Below are positions 12,601-24,490 of a stretch of 64,000 bases of DNA, one piece after another. How positions within the stretch are numbered: position 1 is the first letter of the stretch; every line of letters begins with the position of its first letter. The notes beneath the pieces were generated by a model. It did not search any database and had not been told where the DNA came from. It saw only the letters and a list, made by a program, of their open reading frames with translations. Position numbers and translations under genes: made by a program. Origin of the DNA: Cryptomeria japonica (Eukaryota > Streptophyta > Pinopsida > Cupressales > Cupressaceae); NCBI RefSeq assembly GCF_030272615.1, contig NC_081406.1, forward strand, positions 187,410,391 through 187,474,390, read 5' to 3'.

Positions 12601-12779
12601 AACATCAACCATTGAGTTACCCATCACCTTCGAGACCTGACTATACAGACCTTGGAGTAGTTAGTTTCTTGAAACTTATTGCTTTTCAGGAGAGGTGGTG
12701 AGTGGTCACATAAACTACCTGACTATTGGTGAGTGTGTTAAAACACTCGTCAACAAGATGTAGGAGGCAGAACTGCATC

Positions 12780-15240
12780 ATGAGGAGGAGGAATAGGTCT
12801 AGGATCTCTAGGATCACTCAAAGATAAGATCATCTCGTTCTTCTACTTTTAATAAGATTGAAAAAGAGCATCACTTCAAGGCTTAAGAGGCTCAAATTGT
12901 TTAGGCAAAAAATAATCAAGGGTGACATCTCCACTCCTCACCATGGGTTGGTACATGCTATGATTAATTGTTTTGAAAGTGCCATTATGAGGAAATTGTA
13001 GACATTCAGGAATAGTAAAAGGGATCACTTTCATGGAAGAGAGCCAAGTATGTCCCAACTTCACATGAAATTTATCTAATGTAGGAATGATAACGAAAAA
13101 TAACTTCTAAGCACTTAGTACTGTCCTAAATGGGAATAGTAATAAAACTAATAGTAGGGCAATAGAAACCATCACACCTTGACCACTACATCAGATTTAT
13201 CATATGTTACTTGATACAATTGTAAAGTATAAAGATATTCTTTAGCGATCACATTCACCATACATGTTGTATGAATGAGCACATCTTGTGAGAGTTTGTC
13301 TTTGATCTTCACAGTGATATATAGTGGGCCATCAGGTGCATCAATAGTCTCACTAGGATTAAAGCTAATGCACAGGTCCTTAGGAGGTGTAGGTTTATCA
13401 ACAAGATTTATGACATTATTGGACTCAACACCAAGTTCCTTAGGAAAATATGCAAGAGGCTCAGACTCAACCACATTAGTAGAATAAAAATGCAATAGAT
13501 TAGTAAAGATTTGGAGGTTTTGATTAGGAGGAGCTATGGATTTTTTTCCTTTGTCATTCACACTGGTTATAGATATGGTATTGTTATTAATAAAGTCTTG
13601 AATCCTACTTAAGGTACAACACTTCTGAGTATCATGATCGAGTTGATGATGGAATTGGCAAAAGGATTTGGGATCATGATAGGGTAGTGAAGGTATCGAG
13701 GCATCAATTAGTTAGATGGGAGGAAGTTTCAACACATTTTTATTTATCAATTGTGTCATTATGTTATGCAAAGGCTCATAAAAAGGAGTGAATTCTTTTC
13801 TAAAGTATTTGGATAAAGGGGCCACACCTGATGTCATAACCACCACTTGAGTATTGATGTTGTAATTGATCTTGATGAATCCATTGTTTGGTTTAAACTT
13901 TACAAAATATTGTTGAGAACTCTCATTCTTATCAACCAGAGCTATTGAAGGAGATGTTTCAAATTGACTCACTTGAAGTTGATAATTATGAAATACTACA
14001 CACAACTGTGTAGATGAAGTAAACTTAGAAAAGAGAAGCTTATCGCTAATGTCTTTTTGTAAATTAGCAATAAAATTTCCTTGAACATCATGATTAGGCA
14101 TAGGATAAACAATTTGAGAATACAAATATTTATATCTACCAATAAAATCAATCACTTTTTCTTCAACACCTTGCTTACAATGAATCAAATTGGTCAAAGT
14201 AATTTTAGGACCATTATTATTGTGAAATTGTTGAATGAAAGCATTAGCTAAATGTTTAAATGATGCAATATAATAAGGAGGCAAAGAATTATACCATTGC
14301 AAAGCTTTATCCCTAAAGGTTCGAGTAAACACTTTAGCCATTAGTCTTTGATTATGAGCAAAGTCACTACACAAAGTTTGAAATGTTTTCACATGAGTCA
14401 AGGGATCACTTTTTCCATTATAAATCTCCAATTTAAGAACTTACATATGTTTAGGAGGGACAACACGAACAATGTCATCGGATAATAGTCTCGCTACATC
14501 AAATGTGGGCACATTAAACTTATATTGGGTAATGGGAGCTAATTGTTGTTGTAGGGATGAAAGAGTTTGGGATAAGTTATTGATGGTTGCTTTGATGGAT
14601 GGATTGAAATTGGACATATTGGATAGTGATGGAGGAGTAACATTGTTGTATGTAGGTTGAGGTTGAGAATAAGGAGATGGAACGCTATGATATGTGGGTG
14701 TAGAAGATGATTGGTTCACAAATGAGAGACTCGTGGAAGGGGGTATAAAAGAATATTGATTAACAAGGTTTCCCCCTTGACTAACATTTATAGGATTAAA
14801 TTTTTGTGTGGATGTCGTTGTGATAGAAGATGTATATGTAATCACACTAGGCAAGGATGCAAGCATAGGAATAAAATGATTGAATTTACTAGTGGTTTAA
14901 GTGCAACCAAGGATTTTGACACAACTTTTAATATGATTAACAACATGATCAAGGCCACACAACAAATCAACACCAATTTGATTACTTTTTACCATTCTTT
15001 CTAATGCTTCAATCAATGGGATTACCTCACTTTTCAGGTATTATTGACTCATCCATTGTTGAATATTTTCAAATTCATTGTCAATCTTCTGAAATTGGTC
15101 AATGGAAATTCTAGTTAGTGATTCATCCACATCATGATAATTATGGAAAGAATGGGGATAAATGGCATCCTTTGTTGGGTTAGAGGAACCAACAACATTC
15201 TCATGGAATAAGCTAACCAAGTCAGGTTCCATATCTTTAG
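12780..15240 (-). pseudogene. Ty3/gypsy gag-protease remnant
   Basis: On the minus strand a single frame runs from 15,232 to 13,172, broken by stops near 15,041, 14,870, 14,441 and 13,711, then shifts frame to 12,876. The order is: N-terminal region, Ser/Pro/Gln-rich linker (14,866-14,441), a retrotransposon gag core at about 14,430-14,100 (MEIYNGKSDPLTHVKTF and FRDKALQWYNSLPP), then a protease region where VLIHTTCMVNVIAKEYL replaces the usual D-T-G-A-S, so the catalytic Asp is lost. The last piece (LGHTWLSSMKVIPFTIPECL) follows the protease in plant gypsy elements. Reverse transcriptase and everything downstream are missing. Confidence 0.8.
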
Positions 15241-15427
15241 TAATTAAACCTTTGGAAGCCTTAATTCAACAACTTCTTATCACAAGAATATTGTAGGTAG
15301 GACTAACGATAACAAAACTCATGCATAAAGGAGGGAAATTTGAATTTCAAATAATAACACAACATGTCATGAATATTATATTTGAAAATTGATTTGAAAA
15401 GTTATGCAAGCCACAAGTAAATTTTAT

Positions 15428-15690
15428 GATTACAAATTAGGGTTTTTGTGAAATCAACCTCTAAATTTATGTAATTAAATTGAAAATGAAATTTTGGAGT
15501 ACAAATTTTAATTTTAATTTGCATAAATAATTAGATCTGAAATAATTAATCCAAATTAAGCAACTTACAAGCTCAATTTTAGAATTATAAATTAGGGTTT
15601 GTGTGAATTTAATCTCTAAATTTATGTAATTCAATTGAAAACCAAACTTGTAAATGTAAATTTGAATTTGAAAATGCATGAACACTAAGA
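15428..15690 (-). repeat. Diverged tandem duplication in the gypsy leader
   Basis: Two copies of a segment of roughly 95 bases (ATTAGGGTTTTTGTGAA... and AATTAGGGTTTGTGTGAA..., each leading to CTCTAAATTTATGTAATT) start near 15,435 and 15,592. They lie in the untranslated stretch between the LTR and gag. Confidence 0.5.
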
Positions 15691-16059
15691 TCTGAAAACA
15701 TAAATAAAAAATTAAGGTGTAAGAGGTCAGGTTCACCAAAATATAAAAGGGTGAAAATTTAGGGTTTCACCATTACATGTATTAAAACCGCTAATTTTGC
15801 TTAGGGACCATTACATTAGGGAAAGATAGGATTTGATAGATCTAAGCCTAATAAACCAAGATTCTGATCATATTATTGGTTTCCTGGATGGAGACTCTTA
15901 TTTCCCTTAATTTGATTTGATTTAATTAAAGATGCTAAAATAAGGGTAAATGTGTGGAAATTGAAGTAATTATGCATAAAAGGTGGGCTGCAATTGTCAG
16001 ACATAGCCACAAACCTAGATTTGAGCAATAGATAAAGGTTCAAATTTGTTCCCATAAAT

Positions 16060-16899
16060 TTGGCCTAAATTGTCGGAATTGTGGTGGTGATCAACATGGT
16101 CCTCTAAACTTTTTGTTGTCCAAAAGGGAACCTGTTCGTCTTTGCGAATCCTATTGATCCTCCAAAATACAACTTTGTACCTATTCCTACTCCTACACAC
16201 AGTGAAAAGGGGGAAATGGTTGGGACTAGGGGTTTGCCTTAGGTCAAACCCCAATTTTGGAATTAACCATGAAATAGAATTGAAATGTAAATGAAGTATT
16301 GTAATGGAAATTTTTTTTCCTTTTGAGGGAAAGATTGAAAAACATCTTAAACACTAATGACATACCTTTTAATGAAGTTTTGTTTGTCTTCACAAGGAAT
16401 TAGGGTTCATGTAGATAATCTTCATAAAACATAGAACATGAATGCCATCTCCAATTCTTGAATCTTGAATTCACTTGTGCTCCAATGCTTGAAAGAAGAC
16501 TAATTGCTTGCTCACTTGAATGTAGATCTCAATTTTGCTCGATGATGAATTCGGTTTATGAATGCGCTATATCAATATGAGAGGGGTGGACCTCCTTTTA
16601 TACTTTCTAGTAAAAAAAAAATTAAATTTCCAACACGGAATCTAGGTTCTCACTCAATTCGAGTGATTATTATGAGGCCCCAAAATGGGCCCTATTTGGG
16701 AAGACCATGGCGCCCACCACCATAGTCATGGACATCAAGGTCCCAGGATCCTGGGGAGAGAAATGTTGATGATGAAAAATTGATTTTGGTGATAGGTGAG
16801 AGCAGAATCAAAGCTTCCATCCGGCCTTAGGGGACGAACGCCAATGTGAGGGCCCAAGTGAGGACAAAATTGCAAGGGAGTACAATTTAGGACACTACA
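16060..16899 (-). mobile_element. Probable 5' LTR of the minus-strand gypsy remnant
   Basis: On the minus strand the LTR appears to start at 16,899 with TGTAGTGTCC, has a TATA box (TATAAAAGG at 16,602-16,594), and runs towards the leader and gag at 15.2 kb. The inner (3') edge is not clear to me: TTTACATTTCA near 16,290 and a later site are both possible. No tRNA-Met-type primer site is obvious. The LINE begins just outside the LTR start, so the gypsy copy abuts or was cut by it. Confidence 0.5.
16594..16602 (-). promoter_or_regulatory. TATA box of the gypsy 5' LTR
   Basis: The minus strand reads TATAAAAGG about 300 bases into the putative LTR, in the orientation of the gag ORF. It is the likely U3 core promoter. 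Confidence 0.5.
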
Positions 16900-16904
16900 A
16901 CACT

Positions 16905-18145
16905 ACTATAACATTGTCTTATTGGAGCTAATATTGTGTTTAAAGGCAATGGTCCTAATAGAAGTAATAAGAGATCAAGGCTTTATAAACATAATATTGG
17001 TCTACTTAGTAATCAAGACTATCTTGATGGAGTCCATACCTTTACGAGCTTAACTAAGGCTCTCTACCAAAAAGATGGTGTCATTTTGTACTAGAACTCC
17101 CTTGCAAAGAATATGCAAAAACTCTTAAGTATTATTGGCAAAGGTAATGCTATTAATAATAAAACAATGAAGGGTAAGTTAAAGAAGATTTGGTTGACAT
17201 TGAAACAAAAATGCAAAGTGATTTTCATAATATTGACCTACATTGTAATTTAAAGACTATCCAACATTGTATGAGGAAGTATCAAACTAAGAGGGTTCAA
17301 GGAGCCAGAGTTGGGCAAGATTGAATTGATTGAGGAAGGGGACAAAGGAGAAAATGTTTTATTTAATATCCTAAAATTAAAATACAGTATAGAGGCTATT
17401 GGTCCCATCCAAGCAGAAAACCAATGGTTTCATTATAATCATGATATTAAGAGGGTATTCCAAGGGTTCTATAGAACCTTGTTTTTTCTAGAGGATAACT
17501 CACCTAAGTGTCAATATGCTGAAGCAACACACGGGAAAATGATTCCATAGAAACTTACTCTAGTATGGTTAAGGAAATGGGGAGAAAATTATCCAAGGCA
17601 AAAATCACTAATGCTATTCTTTCACTCAAGAATGGGAATTCTCCTGGGGTTGATGGTGTGCTAGCAGAATTCTATAAGGCCAATATGAATTGGGTTGTAG
17701 ATGATATTTATGAGGTATATAATGAATCCATTGAGATAGGCACTCTAGGTGAAGTGATCAATAATGGGATTATCAAGCTACTACCTAAGGTGGAGACAAA
17801 AGTAATATAAAGAATTGGAGACCTATTACTTTTCTTAATGTATCCTACAAGATTCTAGCCAAGTTGTTGGCTAAGAGGCTTACTGACATCCTACCCAATA
17901 TTACAAGCCCAACAAAAACATGTTTTATCAAGGGCATGTATATTTTAGAAAACCCTTTGAACAACTGGGAAGGACTCAAGTGGGCAAGGAGAAGTGGACG
18001 AGAAGTGGACATTCTTTCAAGTTAGACTTTGAAAAAGCTTACGATCAAGTTGAATGGTCATTTATCTTTGCAGTGATAGAAGTAATGAGATTTCTTGAAT
18101 CCTTTTACAAGATGGTTAAAGTTTTGTTCAAAGATGATAATTCCC
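16905..18145 (+). pseudogene. LINE ORF2 fragment, 5' part (interrupted copy)
   Basis: Plus-strand frames encode the linker between endonuclease and reverse transcriptase (LYKHNIGLLSNQDYLDG at about 16,980; NVLFNILKLKYSIEAIGPIQ at 17,353). The first RT blocks follow, with SPGVDGVLAEFYK at about 17,640, NNGIIKLLPK at 17,763, then FKLDFEKAYDQVEW near 18,020. Stops and frameshifts separate them. Coding similarity stops at about 18,145, after KVLFKDD. The remainder resumes at about 22,125, so a 4 kb insertion splits the gene. The family matches the LINE at 27.5 kb. Confidence 0.75.
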
Positions 18146-18703
18146 AGTGGGAAAGGTGGTGGGCAAATTTGTTGATGTCACAACTTGCACCATTTAAATT
18201 ATTTTCATTATCGACTTGGGGTGTGTCTGAAAGTTGTTTGCGATAAGGAGAACCTCAATTGTGGGTTTTGCATCAAAAAATAGTGACTTGGGTTGGATCA
18301 TGCTCCGTTAGGAGCTATCAAGATCTATTCGAAACCATTCCTACGACTATGGTTTAGAACTTAAAAAGAAGACACTTTTCTAATTTAAGCTACGAAAATC
18401 AACTATCCTACGAAGAATTCAAATATGATTCTAAGGATCCAAACAGAACAAAGTTTAGGATATAAATCATATAATTATCTAATCACAACTGAAATCTATC
18501 TCTAAGTGTTGGAAATGAACCTATTTTACGCTTGGTGAAAGTGAATTCTAGATTACGTTTGTAGGAAAAAAATCTAAATTATAATTGCAGAAATGAAATC
18601 TATTTAAACAAACAAGAAAACAACTAAATTCCATGAGTTAACCTAACAATGTTTTTGTTATTTTTTTAGTCCCAAATTCTTCATCTTACTGAAATGAGAA
18701 ACT
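18146..18703. other. Left part of an AT-rich insert in the LINE
   Basis: This noncoding sequence has no LINE similarity. Together with 21,222-22,124 it forms an insert of about 1.5 kb that split the LINE and was then hit by the solo LTR. Its type is unknown. CAAAGATGA occurs at both LINE edges (about 18,128 and 22,113), but I see no terminal inverted repeats. Confidence 0.4.
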
Positions 18704-19401
18704 GAATTTGATGCTCTGCAAAAAGGAGATTGTTAGGACAACAAACACCAACAAACAGGCAAGAAACAAGTATTAGTGTTAGAAAATCAAAGATCAAACA
18801 CTATCCTAAGCAAGCATATCAAGAGAGACACTAAAAGCAAAATAAAACATTTAACAAAGAAAATAAATGCAACAAGACATCTCCAAATGCCTTCCACCAT
18901 GCTTGTAGCTTCTCCTCCCTTGTTCCTCTCCTCTCCGAGTTCCCAAATGAGTGTAGATATCTCAGTAGCTTTTTGCACTATTCTGGATGTCTTATAGAGG
19001 TTCAAGATTGTAAATGCTTTAAACTATGCAAATGCAAGTGTAAAACAAACTAAATATGAGATATTATGTAATTAACTAATATTAATTTTAACCCAAAATG
19101 ACAAATATAGATGATTATGCTAAATGCTCTCCAAAATTCACTATAAATTAGATGCATACAAGTTTTCAGGATCTGGATTGTGAAGAAATGAGCTCTATTT
19201 ATAGATAAAATGGAGCAATGGAGGGTTGAGACTGAGCAATCTCAACAAGGGTCAAGATTGAAGGGCTTAAGATCCATGTGAGGACTTTCAACCCAATCTC
19301 AGGATGACAAATGTCAACAAGAGATGGGTTGAGAGGAGAGGGAATAAGCATTAAATGCTTGACATGATTGGAGGGTTAACTTGGGAGGTAAGGTTAATGT
19401 T

Positions 19402-20428
19402 TTTGATTAATGAAAAAGTAGGTTTTGAAGGGGCCCCGAAACCCTATACAAGCAAGATTAAAATAGCAAAGCCACGAGAAACAGAGAGAAACAGAACAAA
19501 AGGAAAAAACCAACGGAAAATCGAGGAAAACCCACAAAAGCCCCTAAAAGCCAGCAGGTCGTCCAGGAATAAGATTTTATCCAGGGCTTTAGCCAGGGTG
19601 CTGCTAATTTCTTGCAGCTCTTTGATGTTGTCTTTGAGGTTGGGAGGGTCCTTGGCCCCAGCAGCCACAACTTTCTTGATACTGGCCCTGGTTCTCTTAA
19701 CAGTTCCGCTTGCCGGGGTAGCATCACCACCACTTCCAGTTTGGATGGTCTCCTCCTCTAGGTCAAGGTCCACAACCAGTTTAGGAGTATGGTCAAAGAC
19801 CTTGGCAATGTCTTCCAGGTTTTTGGTGACAGCTGAGAGGATACTTGGGATAATTCCCATCAGATTTTTCATCGCTTCTTTTCCCTCTTCCAGCGGTTTT
19901 ACCTTATTCTCCATTTTTTGCTTCCAGTTAATATGCTCTTTGTTTTCATCCTCCCTCTTTTTATCCGAATTTATCCCTTGCTTCTCCAGGTTTTTCAGGG
20001 TTTCGTAAGTCCGTCTGTCGAAATTCATTCTGGCCTCCGAGAGCTTCTTGAGGTTATCCAGGACAAGCCCCTCGCCAGCACTATCCTTAGCCTTGCTATC
20101 CCCTTCCTCAGCTAGGTTCTTCTCGAAGCATTTGTTTGTTTCCTTCTCAGAGTTAACTTCGGTCTCCTCATTATCATTGGGAGCCATCTCCTCCATCAGA
20201 TGGCTATTGTCCTTACCAGGGTGACCACTTGGAATAGGGTTATCTTGACCAGGCTCGAAATCTCCACTTTCTTCCTCGTTGCCTAGTTCCTCTTCCTTCC
20301 AGCTATCTTCTCCGCTAGAGTCATCAGTCTCCATACCACTGCTTTCCTTGACATTGTCCTCAGTTTCCAACCTGGGGGCGCTTGTCCTTTTCTTGCTGGA
20401 TGATGCCTTCGCCTTGCTAGTCCTTGCC
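19402..20428 (-). mobile_element. Retroposed (LINE-mobilised) 1.03 kb sequence with 17-bp TSD
   Basis: The segment is bounded by a perfect 17-bp direct repeat, GAGGTAAGGTTAATGTT (19,385-19,401 and 20,429-20,445). Read on the minus strand it begins abruptly inside a coding frame (5' truncation). It ends with a LINE-like 3' end: stop codon, GGTTTCGGGGCCCC, then CATTAATCAAA next to the TSD. TSD length, 5' truncation and an A-ending tail are typical of target-primed reverse transcription. It is visibly less AT-rich than the surrounding LTR, and its frame is unbroken, which suggests a recent event. Confidence 0.8.
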
Positions 20429-20430
20429 GA
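19444..20430 (-). CDS. Open frame in the retroposon: acidic, coiled-coil-like hypothetical protein
   Basis: An unbroken minus-strand frame of about 330 codons fills the retroposed segment. The apparent start at 20,538 lies in the flanking LTR and its first residues read through the TSD, so that ATG is accidental and the true N-terminus was lost by truncation. In order it has a Lys/Ser-rich start (SKAKASSSKKR), a very acidic Glu/Asp/Ser segment, a long charged region likely to form coiled coil (around NFDRRTYETLKNLEKQG and WKQKMENKVKPLEEG), a Lys/Arg patch, and a hydrophobic aromatic C-terminus (FRWFFPFVLFL) ending just before the LINE-like 3' end. I recognise no domain. It may be the gag-like or terminal part of a LINE, or a host mRNA copied by one. 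Confidence 0.5.
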   Translation of the reverse strand, partial: SARTSKAKASSSKKRTSAPRLETEDNVKESSGMETDDSSGEDSWKEEELGNEEESGDFEPGQDNPIPSGHPGKDNSHLMEEMAPNDNEETEVNSEKETNKCFEKNLAEEGDSKAKDSAGEGLVLDNLKKLSEARMNFDRRTYETLKNLEKQGINSDKKREDENKEHINWKQKMENKVKPLEEGKEAMKNLMGIIPSILSAVTKNLEDIAKVFDHTPKLVVDLDLEEETIQTGSGGDATPASGTVKRTRASIKKVVAAGAKDPPNLKDNIKELQEISSTLAKALDKILFLDDLLAFRGFCGFSSIFRWFFPFVLFLSVSRGFAILILLV

Positions 20431-21221
20431 GGTAAGGTTAATGTTGAGTTGAAAGAATAAAGCCATTATCCAATAAATAATGTCTTTATCTAATGGATAA
20501 ACTCTTGTGCAAGAGTTAGCGAGGATAACCATGGCCAAAGCAATAAATGCTTGAAGAGACCCATGGGTTAAATGAGGGTTGAGTTAGAGGTAAAGTCTCT
20601 AACCATGGGAGCAAGTGGATTTAGCCATGAATGGTTATGTAAGAGCCATTAGTGGTTTGGAAGACTTTAGGGGTTAGCTTGTTGAACACATAAAACATTA
20701 AATGCTTTTCAAAGACTTTGAAGGCTTTGAGAAGTGACTCCAAGTTGCTTAGGAATGTGACAATATTTAGGGGATGGATTAGGCTAATTAGGAATGATTA
20801 GAAAGTGGTTAGAAGGGTCTAGAAGGGGATTTATGATTGCAAGTGGGTTTGGTGGGTGAGGGAAAATAGGATTTAAATTAAAATAAAATTAATTTATTTC
20901 AACTTGTGGTTGCAACTTGCATTTGTAGGAGAATGCAAGTGGGGGGGACTTAATGATTTAAATAAATGTTTTATTTGTTTATTTAAAAGAGGAAAGGGGA
21001 TTAAATTAAATAAATAGGATTTGTTCATTTAATTGATTGTGAATTTGGTGTAATGAATTAATTAAAATAAATTAAATAATTTATTTAATTAATAGGAGAA
21101 TGTTTGAGGATGAATTAATTAAATGTTAATTTAATTAATTGTTGGCTAGTGGATTTATTAATCAAATAAATAGTAAATATTCATTTAATTAAAATGGACA
21201 GATTTATGTGACTACAGAATT

Positions 21222-22124
21222 CATTGAGGAAACTGAATGACAACAAAAAACTAATGAAACAATATCTAAATGGAAATTAAATAACTACAGGTCTTGAAGT
21301 TTAACACTTAATCTAGTCAATCATGCATTAATAAAGAATCTGAACAATGTGAGATAAATTTCAATGCACAAAATTAAACATGAAAAAAAAATAACACGAG
21401 GATCACCTCCCTTTAGTTGAGCGGGCCTTGCTCTTCCTCTAGTGGTATCCTCACTACAAGAATTCTTAGATCAACTTTTGATTTTCATTGAAATGTACTT
21501 CCAATAGGAAGTAAAAACAGACTTGATGATAATAAAATATGGAGCTCTACTGCTGGCTATCTTGCTGACTAATTTTTCCCATCTCATCCTATAGAAATCA
21601 ATTGGATATTTATAGATATCCATTTGTATTCAAATTCAAACTATTGCCACCCATTTAAAATAGAGTAACGACTACAACCGAACTAGAGAAAACTTAAAAT
21701 CAAACTAATAAACTTTGGAAGGAAGTTAAAGTTCTAAGACAACCGATGAAATAGACACAAGTAAGATCAAGAGGATCTTTAATCTGGAATACTTTAGGAT
21801 CCGTCATCATAAAGGTGGCCATTGAACTGGAGTTGACTGCTTAAGTTCGCTTGTTCTCATTAAAATATATTCAAAAATACATTTATGAAGATTAAATAGA
21901 ACAAAGCAACATATTTATGGTTATAATGACATTAATACTTGCAAATTAATCAAAAGGTTAAACATTTAACCATAAGGCATCATTCCTAATATTACTTCTA
22001 ATAAGCAGAATATAGTAGAAAAAATGAATAAATATGCAAATTATAAGGATGTCGCCAGGCATATTGTTCATATAGATAATTAAAAGTTTTAAACCATAAA
22101 GTATGATTAATAGTACAAAGATGA
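21222..22124. other. Right part of the AT-rich insert in the LINE
   Basis: This stretch is noncoding and continues 18,146-18,703 on the far side of the solo LTR. It contains a TATA-like string near 21,612 but no reading frame. Coding LINE sequence resumes at about 22,125 (SSQGCPLALVYFLIEFE). Confidence 0.4.
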
Positions 22125-24490
22125 GCCCCTCGTCACAAGGGTGCCCACTAGCACTTGTATACTTTCTTATTGAATTTGAATAATTACAGTACGCTCTAAG
22201 ATCTGATTTGTTAGGCCCTAAACTTTAAGTAATCAAGCTCCTAGAAAATCCTTATTGCTAAACATTCATTTTGCTAATGATATAACTCTTTTCCCAACAA
22301 TGTATCAAAATAATATAGTGAACTTAATCAACAAATTGGGATTCTTTTATAATGCATCTGGGGCAAAATTCTTTGAATCCAAATCCATTTTGTTAGGTTG
22401 GTTTGATAAGGCCCTTGAGTGGATAAGCGGTTTTGGATGGAAATGGGTTGGTCCTAACAAGATTGTAAGATATTTGGGAATACCTTTCTTGGTCTCTCCT
22501 TCATTCATCAATATGTGGAACTAGATGTACACAAAAATTGTCAAGAAATTAAATAGTTGGAATAGAACCTACCTTTCTCTTGTTGGTAGATTGCAAGTAT
22601 GCCAAAAAAAAACTCTCCACACACTCCATTTATTATTCTTCTGTCTATTTTTTTGCTAGTTACTAGGTCACCACCATTCATAAGGTGATCAAAAACTTTC
22701 TATGGTCTGATGGTAAGGGCAAAAGAAAGATGCATTCAACCAACTGTGAATGGTGTTGCATGAGCAAGGAGGTTGGGGGTCTAGGCCTTAAAGATTTGAA
22801 GCTTCGAGGTGTAGATTTAGTTACCAAATGCATTGTCAATGTCATGATAGGTAATGAACCTTGAAAGGTATTGGTGAGGAAAAATATTTAGGAAGCACAT
22901 CCTAAGAAATCCCAATGGTGGAAGAATAACCATATGTTTGATGCCCTGGTTAACATGTACAAAGTTACCCCTTTAGGTTATATTGTATTATGAAATATTT
23001 GGAGGGCCCGAGAGAGGTGCAAGGATAAAGTACAAAATATTGAAGCCATCAACTATATCAAGAGGGAAGTCTACGGTTTTAGGTCTCCTTGGTGGAATAT
23101 ATAACACAATGGAAAACCCCTCTCTCTGCTATAGGGCTACTTTACTAAAAATGGTATTTGCAAGGGCTTTCTTCCCTTGATGATATTTTATGCAATAATA
23201 AATTTAGGGACTAGAAAACTCTTCAAAAATAATTTCATCTACTTGACAAAATAAAATAAACATATTTTGTTGTGAATAACAAAATAGATAAGCCGAGATA
23301 GCCTATCAATTTTATCAATAGTTCTGAATGCCTTTGTAATTTCAAAAGGGTTGATGGTTCTCCTTTCCTTAACCTGAAAGCTAAGTGTCTATACAAAATC
23401 CTAATTCGCTCGTATAAAATTGTTGAGTATGTGAATAAGAAATGGAATCTTAAGTTGGATTACAATGTGTTGTTTAAAATATTTGTCAATTGCTGGTCTA
23501 ATAGAGTTGATCCTAAAAAATGTTGTTTTGGATGGCAATTTATATTACAAAAACTTGTTTTGAATTTTAAACCTATCAATTGTGTCATATGTGGCTATCT
23601 AGAGGACAGTTTCATCTCTTCTCTCAATGTAAGTATGTTGCCTCCATGTGGTCTTTCTTCACATGGAGTATTAATGGGTGGAACATAATTGATAGTGGGT
23701 TTTGGTTTTAGGTAGTGTCTAGGTATCTTAAGGGGTTGAGTAAAAAGTCTTCTTTTTTTGTTTAGTTTATCTATTGAGATATTTTTTTGTCGAAAAGAAG
23801 AAATGAGCATACTTATCAAGGTAAGGATAGATTCCTTACTGAGTCTAAAAGAAGACTCACACTCCTTTTGATTATGGAATAGGTCTATTTAACACTCAAA
23901 TTGCCAGCTAACATGTCTTTGAAAGTACTTGAGGATGGATCTTCACCGCTACATTCAAAGAAGACATACAATGTGTTGATTTTTGGCCCCAAGACCTCAA
24001 AAAGGTTGTAAACAAATTTGAAGATGAGGACTATTTTTTTCATAACAACTACATAAAAGAGCATCAATAATACCTAAAAAGAGATGCAACTATTAATGAT
24101 TTGGTAGTTTCACACCAAAAAGTAAGTAGAGTACAACCTAAAGATGAAAACAAAGTGAAAGGCAAAAAGAAAGTTGAAGATGATGAGTAGGGCAATGACG
24201 AAGAAGTAAAGCAACATGTTAACAATGATAGTGATGATTAGAGTTATGGTAGGATACTTTGAAATATGTAACTTTTCTAATGTTGTCTATAGACTTTGGT
24301 TATATGTTATGCTTATAAAGCCAAACAATATATGTATTTTGTTTAGGTTGATCTTTTTTGTTAACACTTAGCTTTTAGCCTGGTTGGGGCTCATATGGGG
24401 TGATCAACTTGATCACCATTGTTTATAACCAAACTACTATTTTTGTTAATACTATTGGTAATCATCTCTTAATTAAAAATAAATAAAATC
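22125..24490 (+). pseudogene. LINE ORF2 fragment, 3' part and 3' UTR (interrupted copy)
   Basis: RT similarity resumes with QGCPLALVYFLIEFE at about 22,133, then the active-site block reads HFANDITLFP at about 22,264 (the usual second Asp is present, the first is Asn). GPNKIVRYLGIPFLVSPS follows at about 22,450. Later pieces cover the thumb and the C-terminal zinc-finger-like region (NCVICGYLED at about 23,578). The 3' UTR, with GGTTGGGGCTCATATGGGG near 24,380, ends in AAAAATAAATAAAATC at about 24,490. It is broken by many stops. Confidence 0.75.

Larger units (their letters stand above)
18709..21216 (-). mobile_element. Solo LTR of a gypsy-like family, containing a later insertion
   Basis: On the minus strand the LTR runs TGTAGTCACA...GCATCA. 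It is flanked on both sides by the 5-bp duplication GAATT (18,704-18,708 and 21,217-21,221), so it is a complete solo LTR. A TATA box (CTATAAATAGAGC) lies near 19,207-19,195 on the minus strand. The U3 part (20.4-21.2 kb) is very AT-rich with repeated TTTAATTAATTT-type tracts and resembles the LTR at 48.5-61.7 kb. Without the 1,044-base insertion (retroposon plus one TSD copy) it is about 1,464 bp long. Its presence without a partner indicates LTR-LTR recombination. Confidence 0.8.

Noticed and set aside
18128-22121. CAAAGATGA at both edges of the insert in the LINE as a 9-bp TSD of a MULE
   Set aside because: No terminal inverted repeats are visible, and LINE sequence seems to be missing at the joint, so the match may be chance.
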